64,000 nucleotides of DNA from an uncultured Ignavibacteria bacterium (GCA_903939735.1 CAJAIA010000001.1:103169-167168); one strand, 5' to 3'. Positions 1 to 9,333 are shown, counted from the first letter of the stretch. Numbers and translations: made by a program. Notes: a model not told the origin generated them from the letters alone.

Positions 1-120
1 CTCACTTGAGAGCACGCCTACAGGAGGAAACAGCTCTTGAAACATCGCATTGTTCGCAGAGCCACGGGTGGCGGCGAATTTCAGCAGATTCGCATAGAGC
101 TGGCGGACGATGTCCTTCAC
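1..120 (-). CDS. Partial ORF downstream of fabF, possibly start of rnc
   Basis: An open frame with a GTG start begins three bases after the fabF stop codon and stays open for 40 codons to the window edge. The visible N-terminus (VKDIVRQLYANLLKFA...) is not diagnostic. In many bacteria, including relatives of Chlorobi, the gene after acpP-fabF is rnc (ribonuclease III), which is the only reason to suggest it. No convincing ribosome-binding site is visible, as expected for a translationally coupled gene. It could equally be another small operon gene. Confidence 0.4.
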   Translation of the reverse strand, partial: MKDIVRQLYANLLKFAATRGSANNAMFQELFPPVGVLSSE

Positions 121-123
121 AAC

Positions 124-1386
124 TTATTCAGTGAACGCTTTGAAACACAGCGTTGCATTGTGTCCACCAAATCCGAACGTATTGCTCAGAGCAGCACGAA
201 TCTTCAATGGTTGCGGCGCATTAGCGACGTAGTTCAGCGTGCACTCTGGATCTGGCGTGAATTGGTTGATCGTTGGAGGTGCCATGCTGTTGACGATAGC
301 CATTGTCGTCGCAATAGCTTCAACTGCACCAGCAGCGCCGAGCAAGTGCCCAGTCATCGACTTCGTCGAGCTTACAAGAAGGTTCTTCGCATGATCACCA
401 AACACGGTAGCAATCGCAGCCGATTCCGACTTGTCGTTGAATGGCGTCGACGTACCGTGTGCATTGATATAATCAATGTCTGCCGGCACGAGACCCGCAT
501 CTTCGATGGCAAGCTTCATCGATCGGACAGCCCCTTCGCCCCCTGCAGCAGGTTGCGTGATGTGGTAGGCGTCATCCGTGAGGCCGATACCGGCAAGCTC
601 AGCGAGAATTGTTGCACCGCGGTTCTGTGCGTGCTCAAGTGTTTCGAGCACGAGAATACCGCCCCCTTCACCCATCACAAATCCGTCACGCTCTTTATCA
701 AACGGACGGCTTGCAGTGGCTGGGTCGTCGTTGCGTGTCGACAATGCCTTCATTGCATTGAAACCACCAATGCCCATTGGGCAAATCACGGCTTCGGAAC
801 CACCGGCGAGCATCACATCAGCCATACCACGCTGCATCAGCATCAAGGCATCAGCAATCGAGTGTGATGAAGTCGCACATGCAGAGACGGTTCCATAATT
901 CGGACCCTTCAGACCGTAGCGAATGGCAATGTGCCCTGCTGCGATGTCCGAGATGAGCATCGGAACGAAGAACGGCGAAATACGATCAGGCTTGCCGCCT
1001 CGATCGTAGAGATTTTGTTGTTGATGATGGTATGTCCACATACCACCAATGCCCGATCCAAAGACCACACCAATGCGCTCTCGGTTCGTCTTTTCAAAGT
1101 CGATACCGGAGTGTTCAACAGCCATGATTGCTGCCGACATAGCAAACTGAGAGAAGAGGTCCATTCGCTGGACCTCTTTTCTCGTGATGTGTATCGTCGG
1201 ATCGTAGTTCTTTACCTCTGCGGCAAAGCGCGTATCGAAGTCAGTCGCATCAAAACGTGTAATGGGAGCGGTGCCACTGCGCCCCTCCATCATACCGTTC
1301 CAGAACTCGGTTGCCGTATTGCCAATTGGCGTAATGGCACCAACACCTGTAATGACTACTCGCTGAAGCTGTCTCGACATACGCAC
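124..1386 (-). CDS. fabF: 3-oxoacyl-[acyl-carrier-protein] synthase II (KAS II)
   Basis: Condensing enzyme of fatty-acid elongation: it joins malonyl-ACP to acyl-ACP with loss of CO2. The 420 residues match the usual FabF length. The nucleophile Cys170 lies in SACATSSH, and His310 (NAHGTSTPFND), Lys342 (SSTKSMTGH) and His347 complete the Cys-His-His site. The glycine-rich C-terminus (SNTFGFGGHNA) is typical of the thiolase fold. It follows acpP by 28 bases in the fatty-acid operon. The first two codons (MRM) leave the start uncertain by two residues. Confidence 0.97.
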   Translation of the reverse strand: MRMSRQLQRVVITGVGAITPIGNTATEFWNGMMEGRSGTAPITRFDATDFDTRFAAEVKNYDPTIHITRKEVQRMDLFSQFAMSAAIMAVEHSGIDFEKTNRERIGVVFGSGIGGMWTYHHQQQNLYDRGGKPDRISPFFVPMLISDIAAGHIAIRYGLKGPNYGTVSACATSSHSIADALMLMQRGMADVMLAGGSEAVICPMGIGGFNAMKALSTRNDDPATASRPFDKERDGFVMGEGGGILVLETLEHAQNRGATILAELAGIGLTDDAYHITQPAAGGEGAVRSMKLAIEDAGLVPADIDYINAHGTSTPFNDKSESAAIATVFGDHAKNLLVSSTKSMTGHLLGAAGAVEAIATTMAIVNSMAPPTINQFTPDPECTLNYVANAPQPLKIRAALSNTFGFGGHNATLCFKAFTE

Positions 1387-1414
1387 CTATCGTGTTGATC
1401 GCAGAGGGAAATGA

Positions 1415-1648
1415 TTAAGACTTTGACTCGATGTACGAAATCGCGTCGCCAACCGTTTGGATCTTCTCAGCATCGCTGTCTTCGATCGTAAGGTTGAATG
1501 CGCGCTCGAACTCCATGATGAGCTCAACAGTGTCAAGCGAGTCTGCACCAAGGTCGCTCGTGAACGAGGCTGTTGGTGTTACTTGTGATTCTTCAACACC
1601 GAGCTTCGAAACGATGATCTCGGTGACTTTTTGTGCCACTGCGGACAT
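1415..1648 (-). CDS. acpP: Acyl carrier protein
   Basis: A 77-residue acidic carrier protein that holds growing acyl chains on a phosphopantetheine arm. The arm attaches to Ser37 in the motif [10 protein letters not shown]. Length and charge pattern match bacterial AcpP. It lies between fabG and fabF, the standard position, so supply of the carrier is coupled to the enzymes that use it. Confidence 0.98.
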   Translation of the reverse strand: MSAVAQKVTEIIVSKLGVEESQVTPTASFTSDLGADSLDTVELIMEFERAFNLTIEDSDAEKIQTVGDAISYIESKS

Positions 1649-1702
1649 ACTAAACCCTTGAAAAATGAGGTTGAAAACTGTTTCTACGTTGATTCTTGAC
1701 GC

Positions 1703-2455
1703 TTACATCGCAAGTCCGCCGTCGACGTTCAGAACCTGACCCGTGACGTAGGACGACTCCTGAGCGAGGAAGAACGACACAACACTGGCAATCTCGTCTG
1801 TCTGTGCACCACGTTTGAGAGGAATATTCCCAAAAAACGAAGCTTTCTGATCATCCGTGAGCTTGTCGGTCATATCGGTTTCAACGAAACCAGGAGCCAC
1901 GCAATTTACAGAAACGTTACGACTTGCCAGTTCCCGTGCAAGACTCTTGGTCAGACCGACAAGACCAGCCTTAGCACTACTGTAATTAGCTTGACCGGCA
2001 TTCCCCTGCAGTCCAACAATGCTTCCGATGTTCACAATCCGTCCACTGCGCTGCGACATCATCGGGCGAGCCGCTGCCTTGCAAGCGTAGAACACTCCAC
2101 TCAGGTTGGTATCGATCACATCGTGCCAATCCTTGGCACTCATCCGCATGATCAGACCGTCCTTCGTGATGCCGGCATTATTGACCAGTCCATCAAGACG
2201 TCCACCCTGTGCAACAACGGCTTCGATGAACCCCTTGACGCTGTCCTCATTGCTCACATCGACTTGCAGGAATGTAACGGTACCTCCAGCAGCGCGAATT
2301 TCTGCGGCAATGGCATCAGCACGCGACGAACTCGCGTTATAGGTCGCGAACACATGCGCGCCCTCTGAGCAGAGGCGACGCACGATGGCTTCTCCGATTC
2401 CGCGAGCACCGCCAGTTACCGCGATGACCTTACCGTGATGTGCAAATGTCCCCAT
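1703..2455 (-). CDS. fabG: 3-oxoacyl-[acyl-carrier-protein] reductase
   Basis: NADPH-dependent short-chain dehydrogenase that reduces 3-oxoacyl-ACP in each elongation cycle. The cofactor motif TGGARGIG spans residues 14-21 and NNAG spans 92-95. The catalytic set Asn117, Ser145, Tyr158 and Lys162 is intact (YSSAK). The C-terminus (VTGQVLNVDGGLAM) is typical of FabG. At 250 residues it has normal length. It sits 17 bases after fabD in the same operon. Confidence 0.97.
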   Translation of the reverse strand: MGTFAHHGKVIAVTGGARGIGEAIVRRLCSEGAHVFATYNASSSRADAIAAEIRAAGGTVTFLQVDVSNEDSVKGFIEAVVAQGGRLDGLVNNAGITKDGLIMRMSAKDWHDVIDTNLSGVFYACKAAARPMMSQRSGRIVNIGSIVGLQGNAGQANYSSAKAGLVGLTKSLARELASRNVSVNCVAPGFVETDMTDKLTDDQKASFFGNIPLKRGAQTDEIASVVSFFLAQESSYVTGQVLNVDGGLAM

Positions 2456-2472
2456 GATCGAGTCCTCGTGTG

Positions 2473-3405
2473 TTATGCGTGTTCAGAAAATCGTTGTACG
2501 TCCGCCCATGTATCGATGCCATCAAGTGTGGCTTCTGTGAGCGTTCGCTTGATAAGGCCTTGAAGGACCTTCCCTGGACCAACTTCAAGAAAGCTCGTGA
2601 TGCCATCATTCCACATGGCATGCATTGTATCCGTCCATAGCACAGGTGCCGTCAGCTGCGCAATCGCTGCAGCTTGAAGATCTGCCGCTGCCGTGACAGG
2701 TGCCGCCGACACGTTAACGTAGACGGGAACGGACGCATCAGCGAAGGACGTTGCCTTGATGCTCTCGGCGAGTCCTGCTTGTGCTTCCGCTAAAAGGGGC
2801 GAGTGAAATGCGCCGCTGACCTGAAGTTCTTTTACAAGTTTTGCGCCCCGTTCCTTGAACAGCGGCATGCAGGTACGAACGTATTCTGCGCTCCCGCTGA
2901 TCACAACCTGTCCGGGCGAGTTGAAGTTAGCTGGAACGATTACCATGTCGCCGCCCTTATTGAGCTCAGTGCATAGCGTGCGCACAGCATCATCGTCCAT
3001 TCCGACAACGGCGACCATCGTCCCCGGGAGTCGATCTCCTGCATCGAACATCAATGATGCACGACGTTGGACAAGCTGAAGAGCATCGTCAAATGAAAGG
3101 ACGCCTGCAGCGTACAACGCTGAATACTCGCCGAGGGAGTGTCCCGCTACGGCGCGCATACCGTCTTGTGCAGGCGTCGTTGCGAGGAGGATAGCCTCGT
3201 GGAGGAACAACGCTGGTTGTGTGTAGCGTGTTTGACGAAGCTGATCTTCTGGACCTTGCGACATGATCTCGACGAGATCATAACCAAGAACGTCGTTCGC
3301 TCGCTGCGCCATGGTGCGCGCACGATCGTCCGCAGCAATGATGTCCGCTGCCATTCCAACGTATTGCGAGCCTTGTCCAGAGAACACGAGTGCTGTTGTC
3401 TTCAT
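2473..3405 (-). CDS. fabD: Malonyl-CoA:ACP transacylase
   Basis: Moves malonyl groups from CoA to ACP for fatty-acid synthesis. The N-terminal FSGQGSQ motif, the nucleophile Ser90 in GHSLGEY and His200 in GAFHSPLL are all present, and the 310-residue length is normal. Twelve bases separate it from the fabH stop. Its product supplies the FabF and FabH enzymes encoded on either side. Confidence 0.97.
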   Translation of the reverse strand: MKTTALVFSGQGSQYVGMAADIIAADDRARTMAQRANDVLGYDLVEIMSQGPEDQLRQTRYTQPALFLHEAILLATTPAQDGMRAVAGHSLGEYSALYAAGVLSFDDALQLVQRRASLMFDAGDRLPGTMVAVVGMDDDAVRTLCTELNKGGDMVIVPANFNSPGQVVISGSAEYVRTCMPLFKERGAKLVKELQVSGAFHSPLLAEAQAGLAESIKATSFADASVPVYVNVSAAPVTAAADLQAAAIAQLTAPVLWTDTMHAMWNDGITSFLEVGPGKVLQGLIKRTLTEATLDGIDTWADVQRFSEHA

Positions 3406-3417
3406 TTCCGTGTTTCC

Positions 3418-4407
3418 TTAGGTATCAATCGCCCAACGAATAAGTACGCTTCCCCACGTATAGCCTGCGCCAAACGATGAGAGAACGACATAGTCGCCCT
3501 TAGCGACCTTCTTGTTGATGTGAAGCTCCGACAGACAGATCGGAATCGTGCCCGCCGTCGTGTTGCCAAAACGGTCAATGTTGATCATTACCTTATCGCG
3601 CGACAGACCCATGCGATCGGCTGTTGCGTCAATGATGCGGAGATTGGCTTGATGTGGAACGAGCCACGCAACATCATCTGCTGTCAGCTCATTACGTTGC
3701 ATGATCTCAAACGAAACATCAGCCATTCCCTTGACCGCACTCTTGAATACAGCCTGTCCTTCTTGGTAGACAAAGTGCTCGCGATTTGTGACTGTTTCGA
3801 TCGTTGGTGGGCGAAGTGAGCCCCCTGCCTTTTGATGCAGGAAGTCCTCTCCACGGCCGTCCATGCGGAGGATATGGTCGACAACTCCGAAGGTATCATC
3901 ATCGGTGGCCTCGAGCAGGACAGCTCCGCCACCATCACCAAAGAGCACACATGTGGTTCGATCCTCAAAGTTGAGAATCGAGCTCATCTTGTCACCACCG
4001 AGAATGAGAGCACGCTTGACAGCGCCCGACTCAACCATCTTTGCACCCGTGACGAGCGCGTAGAGGAAGCCAGAGCACGCACCTGCGAGATCGAATCCCC
4101 ACGCATTGGTTGCGCCTAGCTTCCGCTGGAGGATGGCTGCCGATGACGGAAACACACGATCTGGCGTGATCGTCGCGAGGATGATCAGATCAATGTCTTC
4201 TGGTGTTAATCCGCGTTGCTCAAGTACGCTCTTCGCAGCTGGCAAGAGGATGTCCGTAACACCACCTTCGAAGGCGAAGTGGCGTTCAGTAATACCCGTA
4301 CGAGTCTTGATCCACTCGTCGTTCGTGTCAATCTTGCTCTCGAACCAAACGTTATCATAGACGTCTGGTGGAACATTGTGCGCTACTGCTGTGATTGCCG
4401 CCTTCAT
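3418..4407 (-). CDS. fabH: 3-oxoacyl-[acyl-carrier-protein] synthase III
   Basis: Starts fatty-acid synthesis by condensing an acyl-CoA primer with malonyl-ACP. The triad is visible: Cys111 (AGACSGFLYAL), His252 (PHQANLRI) and Asn282 (GNTTAGT). The length of 329 residues is typical. The start codon overlaps the plsX stop in an ATGA arrangement, indicating translational coupling. Whether it prefers straight or branched primers cannot be read from sequence alone. Confidence 0.97.
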   Translation of the reverse strand: MKAAITAVAHNVPPDVYDNVWFESKIDTNDEWIKTRTGITERHFAFEGGVTDILLPAAKSVLEQRGLTPEDIDLIILATITPDRVFPSSAAILQRKLGATNAWGFDLAGACSGFLYALVTGAKMVESGAVKRALILGGDKMSSILNFEDRTTCVLFGDGGGAVLLEATDDDTFGVVDHILRMDGRGEDFLHQKAGGSLRPPTIETVTNREHFVYQEGQAVFKSAVKGMADVSFEIMQRNELTADDVAWLVPHQANLRIIDATADRMGLSRDKVMINIDRFGNTTAGTIPICLSELHINKKVAKGDYVVLSSFGAGYTWGSVLIRWAIDT

Positions 4408-5468
4408 GCCTGTTCCTTCGCTGCTGTTGCTGCTTGTGCGATTGCACGTTCAATTGTACCGTTGACATCCTTTCGAACGACTTCTTCCGCTCGAAGGATC
4501 ATGTTTGCTATCGCCTTTGGTGAGCTACTACCATGTCCGATGATCGTGACACCATTGACACCGAGAAGCGGCACGCCGCCATACTCTTGATAGTCCATTC
4601 CACTCAGTGCCTTGCGAAGCACTGGCGTGAATGCTGCCATTGCCAACTTTTGAAGGATGCCACGACGCGCGTAGGCGCGGAATCGCTCCTTTAAGAAACT
4701 GAGAATGCTCTCGGCAAATTTGAGAACAATATTGCCCTCAAAGCCATCGCAAACCACAACATCGACGCTACCAGCAAGAATATCACGTCCTTCCACATTG
4801 CCAGCGAAGTTGACGCCGTTGGTGCGAAGCAACTCATATGCTTGTTGCGCAACCTCAGTGCCCTTACCAGGCTCTTCACCTACGTTCAACAAGCCCACAG
4901 TAGGCTTGGTAACGCCATTCATGAGTTGCGTGTATACGCTCCCCATGACGGAGTAATCAGAGAGAAACTTAGGTTTACTGTCGACATTGGCACCAACGTC
5001 GAGAAGCAACGTTGGTCTGCCCGTAATTGTCGGAAGGAATGTTCCAATCGTTGGACGGCTTACACCGGGGATGCGTCCACACAACATCGTTGATGTTGCC
5101 ATCACTGCACCGGTATTGCCAGCGCTCACAAACGCATCAGCAGCATTCTGGCGCACGAGGTCGAGTCCGATATACAGAGACGAAGATTTCCGCTGTTTAA
5201 CGATCGACGACGGCTCGTCGCCCATACCAACAACATCGTCGGCATGAACGATCGTTACGCGGGGGTGTGATGCTGAGGATCCGAGGGCCGCGATCAGCTC
5301 AGGCTGACGGCCGACGAGGACGAGCTCGATCGATGGCGAACGCTCAAGTGCCTGAAGTGCACCTTGAACTTCATTTCCGGGCGCAAAGTCTCCTCCCATC
5401 GCATCAATGACGATGCGGACGGGACGGTTCTGCTCACTACCGGAACCCTGTTGTGAAACGTCAGTCAC
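4404..5468 (-). CDS. plsX: Phosphate acyltransferase PlsX
   Basis: Converts acyl-ACP to acyl-phosphate, the donor for the first acylation of glycerol 3-phosphate in phospholipid synthesis. The N-terminal IVIDAMGGDFAPG motif and the internal LLDVGAN and VVCDGFEGN motifs are characteristic. The 354 residues match the family. It sits between rpmF and fabH, the common bacterial order, and overlaps fabH by 4 bases. Confidence 0.96.
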   Translation of the reverse strand: MTDVSQQGSGSEQNRPVRIVIDAMGGDFAPGNEVQGALQALERSPSIELVLVGRQPELIAALGSSASHPRVTIVHADDVVGMGDEPSSIVKQRKSSSLYIGLDLVRQNAADAFVSAGNTGAVMATSTMLCGRIPGVSRPTIGTFLPTITGRPTLLLDVGANVDSKPKFLSDYSVMGSVYTQLMNGVTKPTVGLLNVGEEPGKGTEVAQQAYELLRTNGVNFAGNVEGRDILAGSVDVVVCDGFEGNIVLKFAESILSFLKERFRAYARRGILQKLAMAAFTPVLRKALSGMDYQEYGGVPLLGVNGVTIIGHGSSSPKAIANMILRAEEVVRKDVNGTIERAIAQAATAAKEQA

Positions 5469-5504
5469 GGATGATCCCCAATGGGGTCTCCTTCACGTGA
5501 AAGC

Positions 5505-5681
5505 TTAGTCAACAGTGATAATCTTGCGGCCGTTGTAGTAACCGCATGATGGGCACACGATGTGTGGCTGCTTGGCAGCGCTACAGTTTGGGCACGACAT
5601 AACTGTCGGTGCTGTTGCCTTGTAGTGCGTACGGCGCTTAGCTCCGCGTGATTTCGAATGGCGTCGCTTTGGATTCGGCAT
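5505..5681 (-). CDS. rpmF: Large ribosomal subunit protein bL32
   Basis: A 58-residue frame beginning MPNPKRRHSKSRGAKRRTHY, the typical bL32 N-terminus. Four cysteines in two CxxC pairs (Cys30/Cys33 and Cys43/Cys46) indicate the zinc-binding form of L32. The frame lies exactly between the DUF177 gene and plsX, the conserved rpmF position. It is short enough to be missed by length-filtered gene finding, and longer frames on both strands overlap it. Confidence 0.97.
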   Translation of the reverse strand: MPNPKRRHSKSRGAKRRTHYKATAPTVMSCPNCSAAKQPHIVCPSCGYYNGRKIITVD

Positions 5682-5697
5682 GACTGTACCTCAGGGT

Positions 5698-6222
5698 TTA
5701 CGTTCGATGGATGTTTTTCAGAGCTTCCCACCGATCATCGACGTCATACGACGGCTGGTCGGCGTCACGCCCCTTTATGCTTGGAAAGATCTCGTCAAGT
5801 TCCTTGTCTCGATAAGCCGGTGCGACTCTCCGAACAGGTATGGCAAGTGTCAATACCTGCCGTACATCTTCCGATATGTCGATGGCCTTCTCGTCATCAC
5901 GAAGTCCGCGAACTTCATCATCATCAAGATCCGCAATGCGACCACGCTGTTCAGCTGCTAACACAGAGTCGACAGCGAATTCAAGGTCAAACGACGCCTC
6001 AATCGGCTCTTCGTATTCCTCGAGTGATCGATCACACATCAGATGTGCCGTTGAAGAGGCCACGCCCGACACCAGGTATCGTGCAGCCTTCTTCTCCAGC
6101 ACTCCTTCAGCCTTGACCTCACCACGAAATTCCGCGTCTAACCCCGGAACGTCGACCGCTTGGACCGTTATGCTGAAGGGATGTTTTCCGTCCCGAATTC
6201 CCACGATGGAGATGTCGATCAT
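5698..6222 (-). CDS. YceD/DUF177 family protein
   Basis: A 174-residue protein of the YceD (DUF177) family, which almost always precedes rpmF. Plant and E. coli members are linked to 23S rRNA accumulation; the exact role here is unknown. The acidic central stretch (ADLDDDEVRGL) and the C-terminal part after VRQVLTLAIPV fit the family, though the cysteines common in other members are not seen. I chose the ATG at 6222 (MIDISIVGI). A GTG 16 codons upstream would add a basic, cysteine-containing leader unlike the family and leave almost no room for the promoter-like box at 6257-6264. Confidence 0.85.
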   Translation of the reverse strand: MIDISIVGIRDGKHPFSITVQAVDVPGLDAEFRGEVKAEGVLEKKAARYLVSGVASSTAHLMCDRSLEEYEEPIEASFDLEFAVDSVLAAEQRGRIADLDDDEVRGLRDDEKAIDISEDVRQVLTLAIPVRRVAPAYRDKELDEIFPSIKGRDADQPSYDVDDRWEALKNIHRT

Positions 6223-6256
6223 GGTGGTCCGGCATGGTTTAATGTTGACAAGACAA

Positions 6257-6264
6257 CGAAAATA
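6257..6264 (-). promoter_or_regulatory. Putative -7 box TATTTTCG for the DUF177-rpmF-plsX-fab operon
   Basis: On the minus strand the sequence TATTTTCG lies about 35 bases before the DUF177 start. It is one base off the TAnnTTTG -7 element of Bacteroidota-type housekeeping promoters that recurs in this window. The same variant precedes the HU gene and the NuoE gene. It would start transcription near 6250. Confidence 0.4.
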
Positions 6265-6306
6265 CGGCACTTAGCCGTTTTTCCCAAACACTGGACAGGG
6301 TTTGTA

Positions 6307-8031
6307 TCAGCCGCCGAGAGCCTTGAGGTTCTTCTTGGCTGCCTCATTGTTCGGATTCAGCTTCAGTACTTCCCGATATGCCTTCTTGGCATTGTCAGCG
6401 TCCTGCATGCCCTGGTAGCCGATGGCAAGGTACAACCAGGCGGTCACGGACTTTGGATCGAGTTCGGTTGCAATCTTGCTGCGGGTAACGATACTGGCCC
6501 ATTCTTTTTCTTGAAGGGATCGGTCATTCAACCGTGCAATCGCACCGATGGCAAGCTTACGCTCATCTGGGCTCGTGGATGTCTTTGCACTCTCTACGAT
6601 CTCCATGAGCATGGCTTCCCCACGCTGGACGTCTCCGCGTGCTATGTATGTCTCACCGAGGCGCGTCTTGGCGTACGGATATCCAGGCTTGAGTGTGAGT
6701 GCCGTTTCATAGGAGCTGGCAGCGCTATCGAGCAAGCTATCGGCAAAGAAGTTGTTTCCGATGAAAACATGAATCTTTGGATCAAGCGAGTCTTGACAAT
6801 TCGCAAGACGCTTACGGTAGATTTCGGTGGATCGAGCATACATCGTACGATCCTGCAACAAGAGTGCGTAGCGGAACATGAACGTGCACTGCTTTGGATC
6901 ACGATCTGCAGCTTCCGCCATCGCATTGACCGCGTTAGCAGTATCCCCGCTGACAACGAGTGCCACGCCGTAGAACCAATAATCTGTGTTGTCCCAACGG
7001 CTCTTCACTGGTAGTGACTGGGTATAGGCTTTCACGCATTCCTGCCATTGACGTGACGTAAAGCTGCACTTGGCAAGCATTAGCGACACGTGTGGCCGAA
7101 GCGAATCGACACGTGAGGCGACATCATCGAGATGGATCTTCGCCGAATCACACTTGTTTTGCTTGAAGTAGGACTCACCGAGATACCACGACGCGAGGTT
7201 TTCACCAGTGCCGAGTGGACGGAGCTCGCGGTAGCGCAGGAGAGCCTGCGAGGCCTGCGCATAACGTCCAACGAGGTTGAGAATCTTCCCCTGTTCGTAC
7301 CACGCACGAGCATTCTTGGGATCGAGATCTGTCACGTTGTCCCACGCCTCAAACGAGCGCTTGACATACTCAGCCTTGAGATCTTTGTCAGACTCGCGGT
7401 TTGCCATCTTCCAGTAGCAAATAGCGAGGTTGAAGTACGCCATCACATATGACTTATCAAGCTTGATAGCCTCTTCATAGTTTTGAACAGCAAGCTCGAA
7501 CACTGGAAATGGTTTACTGTTGAAATAGATATTTCCGAGAGCGATGTACGCTGATGCACTCGACGAGTGTTTGTCGCGTGCCGTCGATGCTACCAACTCC
7601 GCCGAACGCATGCTGTCAGCAGCAACGAGGGCGTTCACAAGCTCAAGGCTGATGTCCACATCATCGCGCTTCTTGAGTGCCTTGCGCAGCATTACAGAGG
7701 CCTCTGCAGGTTGTCCTGCCTCGCGCAATGCTTCACCGTACAACAAGATGTGTTCTTCAACGGCATTATCGTCCTCGTAGACGCGACGGGCATACGTGAG
7801 TGCTGTATCACGGATATCAAGTTCGAGATAGATCTCTGCCGCGACTTCAAGCACGTCGAGATCCTGAGGCGCGGCCGCCACGGCCTTGCGGATGTGACCA
7901 AGTGCTGTCACCCATTCACGCTCCTTTATTGCCTCTTTTGCCTTCGAGAAATCATCTGCCACTATCGATGCCGACATAGCGACGAAGATCGTGAGCAGAA
8001 GAGCGGATCGGTGAAATGTATGACGTGGCAT
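6307..8031 (-). CDS. Exported tetratricopeptide-repeat protein
   Basis: A 574-residue protein with a signal peptide (hydrophobic stretch ALLLTIFVAMSASIVA after a basic N-terminus) followed almost wholly by tetratricopeptide-like helical repeats. Repeat signatures such as YVMAYFNLAICYWKM, ARAWYEQGKILNL and AWLYLAIGYQGM recur with 34-residue-like spacing to the C-terminus. TPR arrays mediate protein-protein contacts, here probably in the periplasm. The start at 8031 is preceded by GAGGA at good spacing; a longer frame would add 17 residues. It lies after the TonB/ExbBD cluster but has its own promoter-like box. Partner unknown. Confidence 0.88.
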   Translation of the reverse strand: MPRHTFHRSALLLTIFVAMSASIVADDFSKAKEAIKEREWVTALGHIRKAVAAAPQDLDVLEVAAEIYLELDIRDTALTYARRVYEDDNAVEEHILLYGEALREAGQPAEASVMLRKALKKRDDVDISLELVNALVAADSMRSAELVASTARDKHSSSASAYIALGNIYFNSKPFPVFELAVQNYEEAIKLDKSYVMAYFNLAICYWKMANRESDKDLKAEYVKRSFEAWDNVTDLDPKNARAWYEQGKILNLVGRYAQASQALLRYRELRPLGTGENLASWYLGESYFKQNKCDSAKIHLDDVASRVDSLRPHVSLMLAKCSFTSRQWQECVKAYTQSLPVKSRWDNTDYWFYGVALVVSGDTANAVNAMAEAADRDPKQCTFMFRYALLLQDRTMYARSTEIYRKRLANCQDSLDPKIHVFIGNNFFADSLLDSAASSYETALTLKPGYPYAKTRLGETYIARGDVQRGEAMLMEIVESAKTSTSPDERKLAIGAIARLNDRSLQEKEWASIVTRSKIATELDPKSVTAWLYLAIGYQGMQDADNAKKAYREVLKLNPNNEAAKKNLKALGG

Positions 8032-8106
8032 AGAAGTCCTCATTCGATGGATCTGATAGACAGACGCGGCGTGATTGTACATCCTTGTACGTCACAAAGC
8101 GAGCGG

Positions 8107-8114
8107 CAAAAATA
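8107..8114 (-). promoter_or_regulatory. Putative -7 box TATTTTTG for the TPR gene
   Basis: TATTTTTG on the minus strand is a perfect TAnnTTTG match. It lies about 76 bases upstream of the TPR start inside the 174-base gap between that gene and the upstream lipoprotein gene. This suggests the TPR gene can be transcribed separately from the tonB cluster. Confidence 0.5.
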
Positions 8115-8205
8115 GACACTGACGCCGTCGCCTCCATGCAATGTTCGCGCAATGCATGTTTTTCGTTAGACGAATATGCTGTCGACCCCGTGTAGCGCCT
8201 TGGAC

Positions 8206-9132
8206 TCAGTCAGGGAGCGTAAGGCTGAACTTCCCATACCCAGGCTCGATTCCTGAAGCAAGGATTGCCTTCATGACATCGCCATTGCGAGTCATGTACT
8301 GCATGAATCCAGATGGAAGATTAAACTGGTTCGGCCGATCCTTTAGGTAGATGTAGACCGGAACTGGGAACGGGTACTTCCCCATGATCAGATAGCTCAC
8401 ATGCACAGGCTTCGGGAACTCATGATCACCCTGTGCGTTCGTGTAACTGAGGCGGATAGCCTTAACTGAGCGGTCCTTCGTAACCTGCGATAGGTATCCA
8501 AGACCGAGCATTGCCGGTTCCTTGCGCACTGCGTACGAGACGCTGTCGTAGGACGACACGGACGTGAGCGCACTCCTACTCGGAGCCTTCCCCGCCGTGA
8601 CAACCTGCACAACATTGGCATACATTGAACCAGTCACACCACGTGCGAGCACAAAGACCGGTGCACGCTTCAGCTTTGGATACTCACGCACGACACTCGC
8701 ATCGCCGAGTAAGAAGCGCGCAACATGTCCGGCATTCATTGTGTCGTATGGGAACGAGGAGTCTGCAATCACAACGATTGCATCGCGGGCCAGCAACGTT
8801 CGCATGAGCGTATCACCGGGGTCTTGTTGCCGCAGCAATAGCTCCTGCTCGGTATAGTCTCGGGCAACAATGGCTGCGCGCTGCTCGTGATTGAGCATGG
8901 CGAGCATCGCAGAGTCAACATCCATCGGGACGAGCGTGACCTTCGCATTAGGATGCACACTGTCGTACATCCGCTTCGGTACCTCGAGCATTGTAAGCAT
9001 GTCTGGATCACAGACAACAGCTACGTTGCCTGAAAGCGCAGTTTCTTGATCAGTCGTGCCCTGCTGCTGAGTCGGAGTGCAGGCAGTGCCTACAATCACG
9101 AGGGCAAGGATAGCAGAATAGACGAGATTCAT
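8206..9132 (-). CDS. PstS-like phosphate-binding-family lipoprotein
   Basis: A 308-residue protein with a lipoprotein signal peptide: hydrophobic residues 5-17 lead to a lipobox VGTAC with Cys18 as the lipidated residue. The rest resembles the PBP-like/PstS fold (GNVAVVCDPDMLTML at the N-terminus, a later LLGDASVV and a C-terminal YPFPVPVYIYLKDRPN), as in phosphate ABC transporter binding proteins. No pstCAB genes are nearby. It instead follows tonB and a small membrane protein. It may serve the TonB module rather than an ABC transporter (inference); the ligand is not certain. Confidence 0.8.
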   Translation of the reverse strand: MNLVYSAILALVIVGTACTPTQQQGTTDQETALSGNVAVVCDPDMLTMLEVPKRMYDSVHPNAKVTLVPMDVDSAMLAMLNHEQRAAIVARDYTEQELLLRQQDPGDTLMRTLLARDAIVVIADSSFPYDTMNAGHVARFLLGDASVVREYPKLKRAPVFVLARGVTGSMYANVVQVVTAGKAPSRSALTSVSSYDSVSYAVRKEPAMLGLGYLSQVTKDRSVKAIRLSYTNAQGDHEFPKPVHVSYLIMGKYPFPVPVYIYLKDRPNQFNLPSGFMQYMTRNGDVMKAILASGIEPGYGKFSLTLPD

Positions 9133-9140
9133 ATGTCACA

Positions 9141-9323
9141 CTACGATTGGGTACGATGCTTCGACAAGTACATAATAAGGCGCAACGCGCCGAATAATGT
9201 GACGACGATCCCAAAGACCTCTTGTAGTGGCGATGCAAGACCGGTAAACGGCGGCACGGAAAAGATCAGCAGCACACCAACGACAACAATGACAAGACGT
9301 ACGACGATGTTGACGATGTGCAT
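9141..9323 (-). CDS. Small two-helix membrane protein
   Basis: A 60-residue frame between tonB and the PstS-like lipoprotein gene. It begins MHIVNIVVRLVIVVVGVLLI and contains two hydrophobic segments (about residues 3-23 and 33-52) ending in a short basic tail (LSKHRTQS). The longer frame from 9467 would overlap tonB heavily and adds non-hydrophobic sequence, so I chose the ATG ten bases after the tonB stop. I do not recognise the family. Its position suggests a cotranscribed accessory membrane protein. Confidence 0.6.
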   Translation of the reverse strand: MHIVNIVVRLVIVVVGVLLIFSVPPFTGLASPLQEVFGIVVTLFGALRLIMYLSKHRTQS

Positions 9324-9333
9324 CGGGAGTGTC

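Noticed and set aside
37-867. 276-residue plus-strand open frame opposite fabF
   Set aside because: Antisense shadow of a well-conserved gene; Arg/His/Cys-rich composition with no recognisable motif.
5465-5731. 88-residue minus-strand frame overlapping rpmF
   Set aside because: The bL32 gene in another frame explains this region; the longer frame is Ser/His/Arg-rich and unlike any protein.
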